Below are positions 17,211 through 25,399 of a stretch of DNA of 57,178 nucleotides, piece after piece (the first letter of the stretch is position 1; each line of letters opens with the position of its first letter). Where the stretch lies: the NCBI GenBank assembly GCA_018064925.1, contig JAGHUH010000033.1:1-57178 (forward strand), read 5' to 3'. A program made the position numbers and the translations under genes. Source of the DNA: Candidatus Cacconaster stercorequi (GTDB taxonomy: Bacteria > Bacillota > Clostridia > Oscillospirales > Oscillospiraceae). A model generated the notes under the pieces. That model searched no databases. It worked only from the letters and a program-made list of their open reading frames with translations, and was not told where the DNA came from.

Positions 17211-17873
17211 TCAGCGAAAATCTTCCCCGTTTGCGTCCAGCATCCGCTTGCGCCGCACTCGGACGAAATTCGGCGCACATTCCGGCAGATATTTAATAAT
17301 GGCCTTCTCCAGCAGAGCCGGATTTAATCCGGGATTTTGCGCCTGCACGGTCACATCTGCGCAGATCACGCCCTCTTTCTCTGTAAAGGATATTTCCTTT
17401 ATCATTGGCGCAATATCTACATCTGCCAGTTCTTTGCGTTTGGTGCGCTTCTGGATGATGAGTGCATCGCGTGCAAACAGCTCCCGCAGTTTTTCTGCGG
17501 CTCCCTCCGGCACGCCACTGTCATATTCCATCTCCAGCTCGGCCTGCAAAAAGGCCAGTTCCTTCACCGGGCGCTTTGCCTCGTAGCAGTCCAGCACGCG
17601 CAGTCCGCAGGGCATCCCCACATTTAGCTTGTCCGCGATGCCGCGGCCGTCTGTCTCCTGCGTCACCTCAAAGTCCAACAGCTCGCAATCGCTGCTCTGC
17701 CCTACCGGCAGCGGCAGAACGATGGAGATAATGGGATGCGGATGGTAACCCTGAGAGTGGCTGATGTTCAGCCCCGCACGGGGAAAGGCACGCTGAATGG
17801 TGCGCAGCAAATCCAGATGGGAGATATAGGACGCCTGCGCCTCCTTGACAAACAACAACCTTAATTTAGACAT
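17211..17873 (-). CDS. TIGR03936 family radical-SAM-associated protein (DUF2344)
   Basis: 220 residues. Contains the LRTIQRAFPRAGL segment near the N-terminus and a DUF2344 body. The partner radical SAM protein is encoded immediately upstream with an 8-base overlap. The pair is conserved in Clostridia, usually near ribosomal genes; in some lineages they are fused. Its function is unknown, possibly RNA or cofactor modification. Confidence 0.88.
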   Translation of the reverse strand: MSKLRLLFVKEAQASYISHLDLLRTIQRAFPRAGLNISHSQGYHPHPIISIVLPLPVGQSSDCELLDFEVTQETDGRGIADKLNVGMPCGLRVLDCYEAKRPVKELAFLQAELEMEYDSGVPEGAAEKLRELFARDALIIQKRTKRKELADVDIAPMIKEISFTEKEGVICADVTVQAQNPGLNPALLEKAIIKYLPECAPNFVRVRRKRMLDANGEDFR

Positions 17874-19698
17874 CGCACTTCCCCCCTACCATTTTGTTGG
17901 CACCGCAGCCATTGCAGTGGGTACGGCAGTCCGGCGTAGTTATGCCCTCGTATGCCTTTTCATGCTCCCGCCACAGATATTCCTCCGTCACGCCGCTGGA
18001 AATCATGCTCCAGGGCATGAGCTCGTCCTTTTCGCGGACACGGTTGGCGTAGAAATGGGGGTCAAGGCCGCATTCTTCAAACGCCTCCAGCCAGCGATCC
18101 AGCGAGAAATATTCCTCCCAAGCGTCAAGCTTTGCACCTTTACGCCACGCTGTTTCCATGACTTTGCAAAGACGACGATCGCCGCGTGCCAACACAGCCT
18201 CCAGAAAACTGGTATCGGAGTCGTGCCAGTTATAGGTCACGGTCTTGGTGGTGATGGCCTCCCGCAGCAGCTTCACTCGGCGCTCATATTCCTCCTTGGA
18301 GATCTGAGGTTCCCATTGGAACGCCGTGTGGGGCTTGGGGACAAACCACGAGGTGGACACGGTGATGCGCACGCCGCGATTCTTATTGGTGGCGCTTTCC
18401 CGCCAGGTGTGCATCACACGGGCGGCAATATCGGCAATGCCCAGCACATCCTCATCGGTTTCGGTGGGCAGACCCAACATGAAATACAGCTTCACGGCGC
18501 TGTAACCGCCGGCAAAGGCCGTGCGGCAGGATTCCAGCAGATCATCCAGCGTGACATTTTTGTTGATGACATCCCTCAGGCGCTGGGTGCCCGCCTCCGG
18601 GGCAAAAGTCAGGCCGGACTTGCGACCCTTGGCCAGCCGCTGCATCAAATTCATGGAGAAGTTGTCTGCCCGCAGGGACGGCAGGGACAAATTCACATGG
18701 CGCGCCGCGCAAAATTCCTCCAGATCGTCGCACAGGTCGGTCAGGGGTGGATAGTCGCTGGTGCTCAAAGACGACAGTGTGACCTCCTGATAGCCGGAGT
18801 CATCACAGGAGGCGATGCAATACTTTGCGCACAGCTCACGGCTGCGGTTGCGCACGGGGCGGTAGACATAGCCCGCCTGACAGAAGCGGCAACCGCGGAT
18901 ACAGCCGCGGAACAGCTCCAGCGTCACGCGATCCTGCACGATCTCGGTGGAGGGCACGATGGTCTTGACGGGGAAATACGCCTTGTCCATATCCTGAACG
19001 ATGCGCTTGGTCACCACCTTGGGCGCACCATCGCGGGCAACAATTTCTTTCACGGTGCCATCGTCGTTGTAGCTCACATCATACAGGCTCGGCACATACA
19101 CACCCGGGAGTTTGGCCGCTTCACGCAAAAACTCCTGCTTCGTCCAACCCTCGCGCCGGGCCTTGCGGTGCAGCTCCACGATCTCTACCGTCAAGTCCTC
19201 GCCCTCGCCCAGACTCACCAGATCAAGGAAGTCGGCCATGGGCTCGGCATTGTACATGGCGGTGCCGCCGGCAAACACCAGCGGCGTCAAGGCGGTGCGC
19301 TCCGCGCTGTGCAGAGGGATGCCCGCCAAGTCCAACATATTCAAAATGGCAGGAAACGCCATTTCGTAGCCCACGGAAAAGGCCACCATATCGAAATTCG
19401 TGATAGGCTCGCCGGATTCCAGCGCAAACAGCGGCATTCCCGCCTTGCGCATCTCCTCCTCCATGTCACCCCACGGGGCAAACACCCGCTCACACCACAC
19501 CCCGGGGATATTGTTCATCACGCCGTACAAGATCCGCATCCCCAGATTGGACATACCGATCTCATAGGTGTCCGGAAAACAAAAGGCGATCCGGGTATCC
19601 ACCTCGTCCTTATTCTTCATCACTGCGTTGTATTCGCCGCCTACATAGCGCGCCGGCTTCTGTACGCGGGGCAGGATTCGTTCCAATCTCTTATCCAC
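17866..19698 (-). CDS. TIGR03960 family B12-binding radical SAM protein
   Basis: 610 residues. An N-terminal cobalamin-binding-like domain is followed by the radical SAM cluster motif CIRGCRFC (CX3CX2C). A cysteine-rich tail carries CRTHCNGCG. It works with the DUF2344 partner encoded directly downstream. The reaction is unknown. The long antisense frame opposite this gene is a composition artefact. Confidence 0.92.
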   Translation of the reverse strand: MDKRLERILPRVQKPARYVGGEYNAVMKNKDEVDTRIAFCFPDTYEIGMSNLGMRILYGVMNNIPGVWCERVFAPWGDMEEEMRKAGMPLFALESGEPITNFDMVAFSVGYEMAFPAILNMLDLAGIPLHSAERTALTPLVFAGGTAMYNAEPMADFLDLVSLGEGEDLTVEIVELHRKARREGWTKQEFLREAAKLPGVYVPSLYDVSYNDDGTVKEIVARDGAPKVVTKRIVQDMDKAYFPVKTIVPSTEIVQDRVTLELFRGCIRGCRFCQAGYVYRPVRNRSRELCAKYCIASCDDSGYQEVTLSSLSTSDYPPLTDLCDDLEEFCAARHVNLSLPSLRADNFSMNLMQRLAKGRKSGLTFAPEAGTQRLRDVINKNVTLDDLLESCRTAFAGGYSAVKLYFMLGLPTETDEDVLGIADIAARVMHTWRESATNKNRGVRITVSTSWFVPKPHTAFQWEPQISKEEYERRVKLLREAITTKTVTYNWHDSDTSFLEAVLARGDRRLCKVMETAWRKGAKLDAWEEYFSLDRWLEAFEECGLDPHFYANRVREKDELMPWSMISSGVTEEYLWREHEKAYEGITTPDCRTHCNGCGANKMVGGKCDV

Positions 19699-19738
19699 AG
19701 CATTTCTCCTGTTGTAAAATTCATTCTAACAGCTTATT

Positions 19739-20350
19739 TTACCCTTTGCGCGCTCTTTTGACAAGTCCTTTTTCCGCAGCTGAATAAAACAATAGCCCCG
19801 CCGCACTCATCAGCAGAAACGGACTGCCGCCGACACGCCACAGATACACCGCCGCCCCCAGCAAAGCCGCACCCACGCCCTTGTTGACGATGCGGCTGAT
19901 TCGGTCTGCCAGAAACGGATCGGTGAAGCGTGCCGTTATCAGCCACAGTAGTGTACCGCCGTCCAGCGGACGCACAGGGAGTAGGTTGAATACGCCCAGC
20001 ACCAGCTGTGCACCGGCAAACAGGTACAGCACCGGGCAGTATCGCCCCACTGCCGCAAGGATGGGGGCCAATATCAGGTTGACCGCAGGGCCTGCCGCTA
20101 CCGCCAGCATCTCGCCGCCGTAGGATAAGCCGCGGCCGGCCATTTTCATCTCCGCACCCATTACGCTGATGCGCACCTCCGACACGCGGACGCCTAACCG
20201 CCGCAATGCGGCATAATGGCCCAGCTCATGGCACAACGCCGCCAGCAGAAGTGATGCCAGCAACGCCGCCGAGGTGAGCCAGATAAACGCCGCCAGCAGC
20301 ACCACCGCCGCCGGAGAGATGTTGATTTTTGTCGGTTTAGAGTGATACAT
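19739..20350 (-). CDS. site-2 protease family protein (SpoIVFB-like, M50)
   Basis: 203 residues, polytopic membrane protein. The zinc motif HELGH is in the segment ALCHELGHYAALRRLG, and the second metal motif resembles NLLPVRPLDGG. SpoIVFB cleaves pro-sigma-K in the forespore outer membrane. Here it overlaps an M23-domain protein by 14 bases, mirroring the spoIVFA-spoIVFB operon. The assignment as SpoIVFB is likely but not certain, since related S2P proteins have other roles. Confidence 0.82.
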   Translation of the reverse strand: MYHSKPTKINISPAAVVLLAAFIWLTSAALLASLLLAALCHELGHYAALRRLGVRVSEVRISVMGAEMKMAGRGLSYGGEMLAVAAGPAVNLILAPILAAVGRYCPVLYLFAGAQLVLGVFNLLPVRPLDGGTLLWLITARFTDPFLADRISRIVNKGVGAALLGAAVYLWRVGGSPFLLMSAAGLLFYSAAEKGLVKRARKG

Positions 20351-21293
20351 AGTAGATTGGATTTAAGTAAGTCGTGTTCTGATGAAGTTCAAAGTGCAGA
20401 TGCGGCCCGGTGGCCCGGCCGGTTTCGCCCACCTCCGCAATGGGATCGCCGCATTTTACCGTCTGGCCGGAGGATGCTGTGACCCGGCTGCAATGGGCGT
20501 AGAGCGTGGTATAGCCCCCATCGTGAGATACCATCACATAGTTGCCCAGCTCCGAGCTCTCCCCCACTGCCGTTACCAGACCGTCGGCAAAGGAGGAAAT
20601 CACCGTCCCCTGATCGGCACCGATATCCAACCCATAGTGAAACTTTTCGTTCCCGTCCACGGGATGCTGACGATAGCCGAAGCAGGAGGTCAGTTTTCCC
20701 TTTAGCGGATCGGCATAGGCAAAGCCCAGCACCTGTTGGGTCATACACACATCCTGCGGCAGGTTTTCGGCAGAATAGACCACCTGCTCCGCCTTCTCCT
20801 TTTTCGCCGGGGCTTTGGTATCCTGCTTCTTTTTTTCGTCAGCCTGTCCACTCTCACCGGATTTTTCCGGTGCCGGCTCCGTTTTTTCAGATGTCTTTTC
20901 CACTTGTTCCGTTTCACTGGGGCCGAATACTTCCTGATATGCCTCACCGATGGCATCCCCCCATCCGCCGTCCTCCACGGCACGGCCCACCGCGGAAAAC
21001 GCCGATACGAAATCCGTTTCCTCATTCATCCAACCCAGTATCTTGTCGCGGTATTGATTCACCACATCCGGTGCCGCCAGCTTGACGCCGATTACCGTTA
21101 TCAGCAGCATGGCGCTGATGAGCATCTGCCAAAGCCGACGCCTCTCCCGGCGTGCAGACACCTGCTCTCGTTTGCCGCGCTTCTGCCCTGCTACCCGTCG
21201 TCCCGGCTGACTGACACGATAGGCACTCTGCCGCTCCGACGCCGTGTCAACGCGTCTGCCCGTTCGATATGCCGCCTCCCGCGTGTATGGCAT
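20337..21293 (-). CDS. M23 family metallopeptidase (SpoIVFA/SpoIIQ-like)
   Basis: 318 residues. A basic cytoplasmic N-terminus is followed by one transmembrane helix (about 55-75), a low-complexity Glu/Lys/Pro linker and a C-terminal LytM/M23 domain. The zinc ligands appear complete: HYGLD (H and D) and HLHFEL (HxH). It is the upstream partner of the site-2 protease, suggesting an inhibitor or anchor role, but with an apparently intact catalytic site. GGGGAGG precedes the ATG. Confidence 0.82.
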   Translation of the reverse strand: MPYTREAAYRTGRRVDTASERQSAYRVSQPGRRVAGQKRGKREQVSARRERRRLWQMLISAMLLITVIGVKLAAPDVVNQYRDKILGWMNEETDFVSAFSAVGRAVEDGGWGDAIGEAYQEVFGPSETEQVEKTSEKTEPAPEKSGESGQADEKKKQDTKAPAKKEKAEQVVYSAENLPQDVCMTQQVLGFAYADPLKGKLTSCFGYRQHPVDGNEKFHYGLDIGADQGTVISSFADGLVTAVGESSELGNYVMVSHDGGYTTLYAHCSRVTASSGQTVKCGDPIAEVGETGRATGPHLHFELHQNTTYLNPIYYVSL

Positions 21294-21357
21294 TTGCCTC
21301 CCCCCTTTGCATCCAGTCTATGCATCAAGAAAGAGCGGTAGACTTATTATTTTCTAC

Positions 21358-21386
21358 TTGACAGTCCGCCCGAAAGCAAATATAAT
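21358..21386 (+). promoter_or_regulatory. consensus promoter of tRNA-Pro
   Basis: TTGACA and TATAAT with a 17-base spacer, starting 40 bases before the tRNA. It matches the sigma-A consensus exactly. Confidence 0.9.
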
Positions 21387-21397
21387 AGTAGGGCTGA

Positions 21398-21473
21398 CGG
21401 GGAGTAGCGCAGTCGGTAGCGCGCTTGGTTCGGGACCAAGAGGCCGGGAGTTCAAGTCTCCTCTCTCCGACCA
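21398..21473 (+). tRNA. tRNA-Pro(CGG)
   Basis: 76 bases with encoded CCA. The acceptor CGGGGAG pairs with CTCTCCG (one G-U). The D arm is GCGC/GCGC, the anticodon stem CTTGG/CCAAG with loop TTCGGGA (anticodon CGG), and the T arm loop TTCAAGT. It is the integration site of the downstream element: the last 45 bases are repeated at 27501-27545. Confidence 0.95.
21429..21473 (+). repeat. attL: left 45-base copy of tRNA-Pro 3' end
   Basis: Begins TTCGGGACCAAGAGGCC and ends at CCGACCA. It matches 27501-27545 except for one base (G here, T there) at tRNA position 49. Confidence 0.95.
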
Positions 21474-21482
21474 TCAAAAAAT

Positions 21483-21516
21483 CCTGTAATCGCAATGGTT
21501 ACAGGGTTTTTTCTTT
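21483..21516 (+). terminator. element-supplied terminator for tRNA-Pro
   Basis: CCTGTAA and TTACAGG form a 7-base stem with a 9-base loop followed by GTTTTTTCTTTTT. It lies just inside the element, so it replaces the host terminator pushed to 27551. Confidence 0.85.
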
Positions 21517-21541
21517 TTGCTCTGATATGGTCAAAAACAGA

Positions 21542-21567
21542 AAGTGTCAACAAAAAGTGTCAACAAA
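21542..21567 (+). repeat. left arm-type integrase sites (2 x AAGTGTCAACAAA)
   Basis: Two tandem 13-base copies. The same AGTGTCAACAA motif occurs three times at the other end of the element (27362-27394) in the same orientation. This is the pattern expected of arm-type sites for a tyrosine recombinase. Confidence 0.7.
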
Positions 21568-21599
21568 TTTTCATTTTTTCAAAAAAATTTCCGTCAGAA

Positions 21600-21849
21600 C
21601 ACAGGAAAAGACCGCCCAGCTATTGCCGGACGCCGCAATTTGACGGATGAGCAGAAAACCTATTTGCTGGGAAAGCTGTTTGAGGCAAGGAAGAACACGC
21701 GAGGAGCGCAGATTGGGAACGAAAACGCATCAAAACAAAGGTACCAAAATGGTACTTTGAAAAAACAAAAAGGCAAAACCGCCGACATAATCGCAAAAAA
21801 ACAATGTACCCAAACTGGGAACATTGAAACCAATATACGAAAGTGGTAA
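21600..21849 (+). pseudogene. remnant of a phage/plasmid ParB-like DNA-binding protein
   Basis: The frame contains NLTDEQKTYLLGKLFEARK followed by a segment ending GKTADIIAKKQ. This resembles ParB-like proteins of phages and plasmids. It lacks any proper 5' end, running into the arm sites, and after GKTADIIAKKQ it drifts to a stop, so only an internal fragment survives. It is the only plus-strand coding trace in the element. Family recognition is from memory of the motif. Confidence 0.45.
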
Positions 21850-22006
21850 ATACCCAAAGTGGTGATTTACCAAAAAGATACACACAGGAAAAGACCGCCC
21901 GACATCAGCCGGACGGCCTCATCCCGAAAGGAAGTGAGCATATCACTCACGCCCGAATGTGGGCGCGGTGTCGCAATGTAAGTGCGCCGTGTGGCGCGTT
22001 TATCGG
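21850..22006. other. non-coding stretch with a short repeat at the left end of the element
   Basis: I see no gene. A 19-base sequence beginning ACACAGGAAAAGACC at 21887 repeats the one at 21599. Small hairpins (GTGAGCATATCAC, and GCGCC/GGCGC near 21985) may end the leftward operon. Confidence 0.4.
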
Positions 22007-22201
22007 TCAGTTGGTGTCTGTGTCGCAGTTATCATTCTGGCCGTCTGTGGTGCGTTCTATGGCCTTACAGCGGCGTTCCCAGACCGGTTTCCACGCATCA
22101 ACAGGGAACAGCTGCCCGGTTTCAAAGAAGCACCGCCACCGGGCAAGGTAGTATTGTTTCATCAGCTTTCGCCGCTGGTAGGCTTCTCTGCTGTATGCCA
22201 T
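22007..22201 (-). CDS. small hypothetical protein of the element
   Basis: 64 residues, basic and aromatic-rich in the N-terminal half (AYQRRKLMKQYYLARWRCFF). No family is recognised. It overlaps the upstream gene by the ATGA arrangement, which supports it being translated. It is the last gene of the leftward run. Confidence 0.5.
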   Translation of the reverse strand: MAYSREAYQRRKLMKQYYLARWRCFFETGQLFPVDAWKPVWERRCKAIERTTDGQNDNCDTDTN

Positions 22202-22380
22202 CAGTCACCCTCCAGTCCATCAAAGTCAACGGAAATGCCCTTGCGTGGCTCATCTGCTCTGCGTGGGCGCTTGTAAACGGTAGGCTCATCTGGCCATGTT
22301 GAAAAGTCAATCACGGTAACAATTTCGCCGTCATCGCGGAGGACTTCCAGACGGTCAAGGCGCTGTTTAATGCTGGTCAT
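22201..22380 (-). CDS. small hypothetical protein of the element
   Basis: About 59 residues starting MTSIKQRLDRLEVLRDDGE. The chosen start at 22380 overlaps the preceding reading frame's stop, so translation would be coupled. It has an acidic C-terminus (DFDGLEGD). No known domain is seen. Confidence 0.55.
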   Translation of the reverse strand: MTSIKQRLDRLEVLRDDGEIVTVIDFSTWPDEPTVYKRPRRADEPRKGISVDFDGLEGD

Positions 22381-23042
22381 CAAAACGCCTCCGCAGCCGG
22401 AGCGCCCAACTGTTCCCACTTGCCGTTCATCGCCAGCGTATAGCCGCGATCACCACGGCCGTGGCTCTGGCCGCTGCAAATATCGGCGGTGTTGACAAGT
22501 TCGCCCCACGCCGTCATAATGCCGCTGTCAGCGTTTCTCGCCTGTGCTGCAAGGACAATCAGCGCAGACTGTTCTGCCCGGTCTGTGGCCGTCTGTGCTG
22601 CGTCAGAGGCCGCTTTTGCGATCAAGCGTGTCATAGTCGCGTTACCATCAAAACGGCTCAGTAGTGCCTCAAAATCCTTTGCAGATCAAATGCCGCTCCG
22701 CAAAATTTCAGTGGTTGCGCCGTCCACGCTATCAGGATTTACGGTATTATCAGCAGCGACAGCCGCGCGGAGTTCAGCTGTAAGACGGGATTTTTCGCGG
22801 TCATATTCACGCCATACCGTATCGGCTACGCGGTCAAAATTTGCTTTCGCTTCGAGGTATGCGGCTTGTGCTTTCGCCCTTTCGATTTCGCGCTGGCCGA
22901 CAAGCTTTTCCTCGTGCCATGCGTTAGCCTTGTCCCTTGCTTTTTCTGCCTTTTCAAGGGCAGCGGCGGCCTCGGCATATGTAGCACGGTCTTTCAAAAA
23001 TTCCCGTTCAAGTGATTTTGCGTATTCACGGTATTTACTCAT
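22380..23042 (-). pseudogene. coiled-coil protein interrupted by an in-frame TGA
   Basis: An upstream part (23042-22689, about 118 residues, alanine/glutamate/lysine-rich coiled coil) and a downstream part (to 22380) lie in the same frame, separated only by one TGA at 22686-22688. The downstream peptide continues sensibly across the stop (SAKDFEALLSRFDGNATMTRLIAKAA) before its first ATG at 22634. This looks like one gene of about 220 residues with a nonsense mutation. Alternatively the two halves are now separate, or the stop is read through. Function unknown. Confidence 0.6.
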
Positions 23043-23313
23043 TGTCAATAGTTCCTTTCAGTTCAAAATTTTTGTTGTCAAGCTCTGCGGCGATCTGCTG
23101 CAAAGTCAGTTCGCTTTCGTCCAGCTCACCCAACCGGAGAAGATAGCCACGCAAAACGCTGTTGCGTTCATCAAGTGCGCTGCCGTGGTAGGCTGCGCGA
23201 TCCATCGGTGTGAGCATCTGCCAAAGTTCGGAAAATTCCGCAAAAGACGGTGGCCTTTTGATAGAAAATCGGTATTCAAGTTCTGCTAAGCGTTTGCGGA
23301 TATTATCGGTCAT
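23035..23313 (-). CDS. hypothetical protein of the element
   Basis: 92 residues, largely helical and acidic (AELEYRFSIKRPPSFAEFSELW near the start). It overlaps the genes on both sides by a few bases, as expected for a compact phage-like operon. No family is recognised. Confidence 0.6.
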   Translation of the reverse strand: MTDNIRKRLAELEYRFSIKRPPSFAEFSELWQMLTPMDRAAYHGSALDERNSVLRGYLLRLGELDESELTLQQIAAELDNKNFELKGTIDNE

Positions 23314-23416
23314 GCCTGCGCCTCCAGCGGATAATTTCGACAGTTCCCCAAATAACTGCCATCAGAGTAGCACCGTTCATGGCGGCAATCAGGTATAAAA
23401 TTTCCATCTTCGTCAT
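23303..23416 (-). CDS. single-helix membrane peptide
   Basis: 37 residues from the ATG at 23416, chosen for the GGAGGG site upstream. A hydrophobic segment ILYLIAAMNGATLMAVIWG is followed by a basic tail (RWRRRHDR), so it should insert with the C-terminus inside. It could be holin-like or a small regulator; there is no direct evidence. Confidence 0.55.
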   Translation of the reverse strand: MTKMEILYLIAAMNGATLMAVIWGTVEIIRWRRRHDR

Positions 23417-23435
23417 GAGTTTTTTCCCTCCAAAA

Positions 23436-23816
23436 TCAAGAAATATTTTCATTCTGCGCCTGTTCCAGCGCGTCCAGACGGCGCATGATATTTGCACTTT
23501 CAAGGTAGCGGTTACAGTGCCGGAGAAGTGCATCACTGGCCGAAATTCTCACGGATGCAGCCGCGTTTGTGTCACGAATGACTTCCAGCAGCGCCGCCAC
23601 AGCCTCGGACAAGCCATCACACATCTGTGCCGCCGTCGAGGACAGCAAAACACCCTGCATATCGTCAAAGCGCTGCCGAAAATCCGGGTCGGCCAGTCGC
23701 TTGTAAATCGCGGCTCTGGTTAGTCCGATACAGTCAGCGGTTTTCCCAACGCTGCCAAAAGTGAGTAGCGCTGACAGCAATTTTTCATCCGAAATCTTTT
23801 TAGGCACGGTTGTCAC
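23436..23816 (-). CDS. HTH protein resembling small terminase subunits
   Basis: 126 residues. An N-terminal helix-turn-helix (VGKTADCIGLTRAAIYKRL) is followed by a helical region with VRISASDALLRH near residue 95. That layout is common in small-terminase-like HTH proteins of phages and related elements. In satellites such a protein can redirect packaging. No large terminase is present. The family assignment is by motif resemblance only. Confidence 0.55.
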   Translation of the reverse strand: MTTVPKKISDEKLLSALLTFGSVGKTADCIGLTRAAIYKRLADPDFRQRFDDMQGVLLSSTAAQMCDGLSEAVAALLEVIRDTNAAASVRISASDALLRHCNRYLESANIMRRLDALEQAQNENIS

Positions 23817-23976
23817 CCCCTAATTTGTTATAATTATGTAAACCGTTATTTTCCACTTTGACGGCCTCGGCTTTTCGCTGCCAGTAGCGATCTCGGTAGA
23901 CCTTGAGTTTGTCTTTATTGGTTTCTCTCCAGCGGCGCATATACTCGCGCTGTGCGCTGCGTGCTTCTTCTGTCAT
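23800..23976 (-). CDS. small basic hypothetical protein
   Basis: 58 residues from ATG at 23976, with a charged helix (REYMRRWRETNKDKLKVYRD). Similar short proteins often precede small-terminase-like genes in phage-type elements. It overlaps that gene by 17 bases. Function unknown. Confidence 0.55.
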   Translation of the reverse strand: MTEEARSAQREYMRRWRETNKDKLKVYRDRYWQRKAEAVKVENNGLHNYNKLGGDNRA

Positions 23977-24010
23977 GGTAAACCCCTCCAATCATAGCAT
24001 TTTTTGTGTG

Positions 24011-24166
24011 GTGCATAAAAGTTGATAGTCTTTGTTAGGCGTAAAAAACATCAACTTTATCAACCTTATCTACCCTTATAAAAAAGTAGATAAAACGATA
24101 TTTTTCTAAAAAGTTGATGAAGTTGATAAAACTCACTCCTAACAGAAAACATCAACTTTCATGCAC
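24011..24166. repeat. two-armed iteron/inverted-repeat region, candidate replication origin
   Basis: A segmented palindrome flanks an AT-rich centre (24074-24085). GTGCATAAAAGTTGAT (24011-24026) mirrors ATCAACTTTCATGCAC (24151-24166). CATCAACTTTATCAAC (24049-24064) mirrors GTTGATGAAGTTGAT (24113-24127). TTATCTAC (24066-24073) mirrors GTAGATAA (24086-24093). The GTTGAT core occurs about six times. It lies directly downstream of the RepA-like ATPase, where satellite-type elements have their origin. Confidence 0.65.
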
Positions 24167-24173
24167 CTTTCAG

Positions 24174-25385
24174 TTAATCCGGCAAATCTTCTGCCAGTTC
24201 CTCGACGGTTTCAGCCCTGTAAATGCTAAATCCGTTTACTGCGCGGCCATTGTATTTCACGCGCTTTCCCGTCTGAATTGTGATACCGTTTTGCAGCAGT
24301 TCACTTTTGACGGTATCAAGCGCTTTTTTTGGCTGAACGCTGCCGAATGCGTCCACACCGTACTCATCGCGGATTGCATCATAGGCAATATTCACAACCT
24401 TGCCGGGAATGGTTTTCGCTGTGATAGCCTCGACAAGCAGCCAGTTTCGCTCTTCTACTTCGTCCTGTGTTTGCAGCACCTCATACGGTGTCTTTCGCCA
24501 TCTGGCGGCATTCTCAAGCGTCTGACGGGTGATCTCTGAAAATCCCGCCCATTCGCATCCACCGTCAGTGGTAATGCGAAACTTGATAGAACGACCAGCA
24601 GCGGCATAATTGCTTTTTGTGTGTACCACAATTCTTGTGCCCTTTTCTGTCGGGTCATCATTAAAAATAACCCTCATGGCAGACCGTGCCGCGTTGATAA
24701 AGTCTGTGGATCCTGTGGCGGCATGGTTTGCGTTTTCGGCCTGTGACCTTTTGTTTACATGGCTGACAAGTATCATTCCGCAATTGCAATCCTTTGCCAG
24801 ATTTGCAAGTCGCTGAAATACTGGACGCACAGCATTGACGCGGTTTATATCCACATCAGCACCAAGGAAAGCGTGCCAAGGGTCAATTATTACAAGTCGC
24901 GGATTATATCTCTGTATTGTCTGCTTGAAAATATCATAGCCGTCTGTGAAGTTCATGCCCTCGCTGTCCATGCAGTCAAGCAAGAACACCCGGTCAAGGT
25001 CAGCACCAGAGGCATCAAGCCGCTTCTTGAGTAGTTCGCCGCGATCTTCTGCGCTGATAATCAACACATTTTGCGGTTCAAAGTCTTGCGCCCTATCATC
25101 ACCCGGTAAACGCTGCCCTCGGCTCACAGCCGCAGCAATACCACAGCAGAAAATAGTTTTTCCTGTGCCACCATCAGCCATTAGTACGGTATAATCTCCA
25201 ACAGGTATATGCGGACGCCATACAAAGTCGGTATCATCCTCGCCAAACTGTGCCGCCGTCTTTGCCGTGAAGCTTTTATCTGTGTTATTAAATTCGGTGT
25301 CTCCGGTTTTGTAGATACTCAACAGCGCCGCCGCGATTTCGTTATCCGTCAAGCCGTCATTTTTCATGCGCTCATATTCCGTCAA
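24174..25385 (-). CDS. AAA family ATPase, RepA-like replicative helicase
   Basis: 403 residues. Walker A is GGTGKT (72-77) and Walker B resembles RLVIIDPWHAF, a RecA-type core as in hexameric RepA helicases of small plasmids and integrated elements. A C-terminal winged-helix-like part (DTVKSELLQNGITIQTG) may bind DNA. It follows the excisionase-like gene by 14 bases and precedes the iteron region, suggesting it drives replication of the excised element. Confidence 0.82.
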   Translation of the reverse strand: MTEYERMKNDGLTDNEIAAALLSIYKTGDTEFNNTDKSFTAKTAAQFGEDDTDFVWRPHIPVGDYTVLMADGGTGKTIFCCGIAAAVSRGQRLPGDDRAQDFEPQNVLIISAEDRGELLKKRLDASGADLDRVFLLDCMDSEGMNFTDGYDIFKQTIQRYNPRLVIIDPWHAFLGADVDINRVNAVRPVFQRLANLAKDCNCGMILVSHVNKRSQAENANHAATGSTDFINAARSAMRVIFNDDPTEKGTRIVVHTKSNYAAAGRSIKFRITTDGGCEWAGFSEITRQTLENAARWRKTPYEVLQTQDEVEERNWLLVEAITAKTIPGKVVNIAYDAIRDEYGVDAFGSVQPKKALDTVKSELLQNGITIQTGKRVKYNGRAVNGFSIYRAETVEELAEDLPD

Positions 25386-25399
25386 TCAGCGTCACCGCC

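Noticed and set aside
17845-19761. Long open frame on the plus strand opposite the TIGR03960 gene (638 codons)
   Set aside because: Antisense frame caused by GC-rich codon use; its product shows no family and the minus strand encodes a clear enzyme.
22686-22688. TGA as a selenocysteine codon
   Set aside because: No SECIS-like stem seen after the codon, the context is a coiled-coil protein of a mobile element, and no selenocysteine genes are in the window; a nonsense mutation is simpler.
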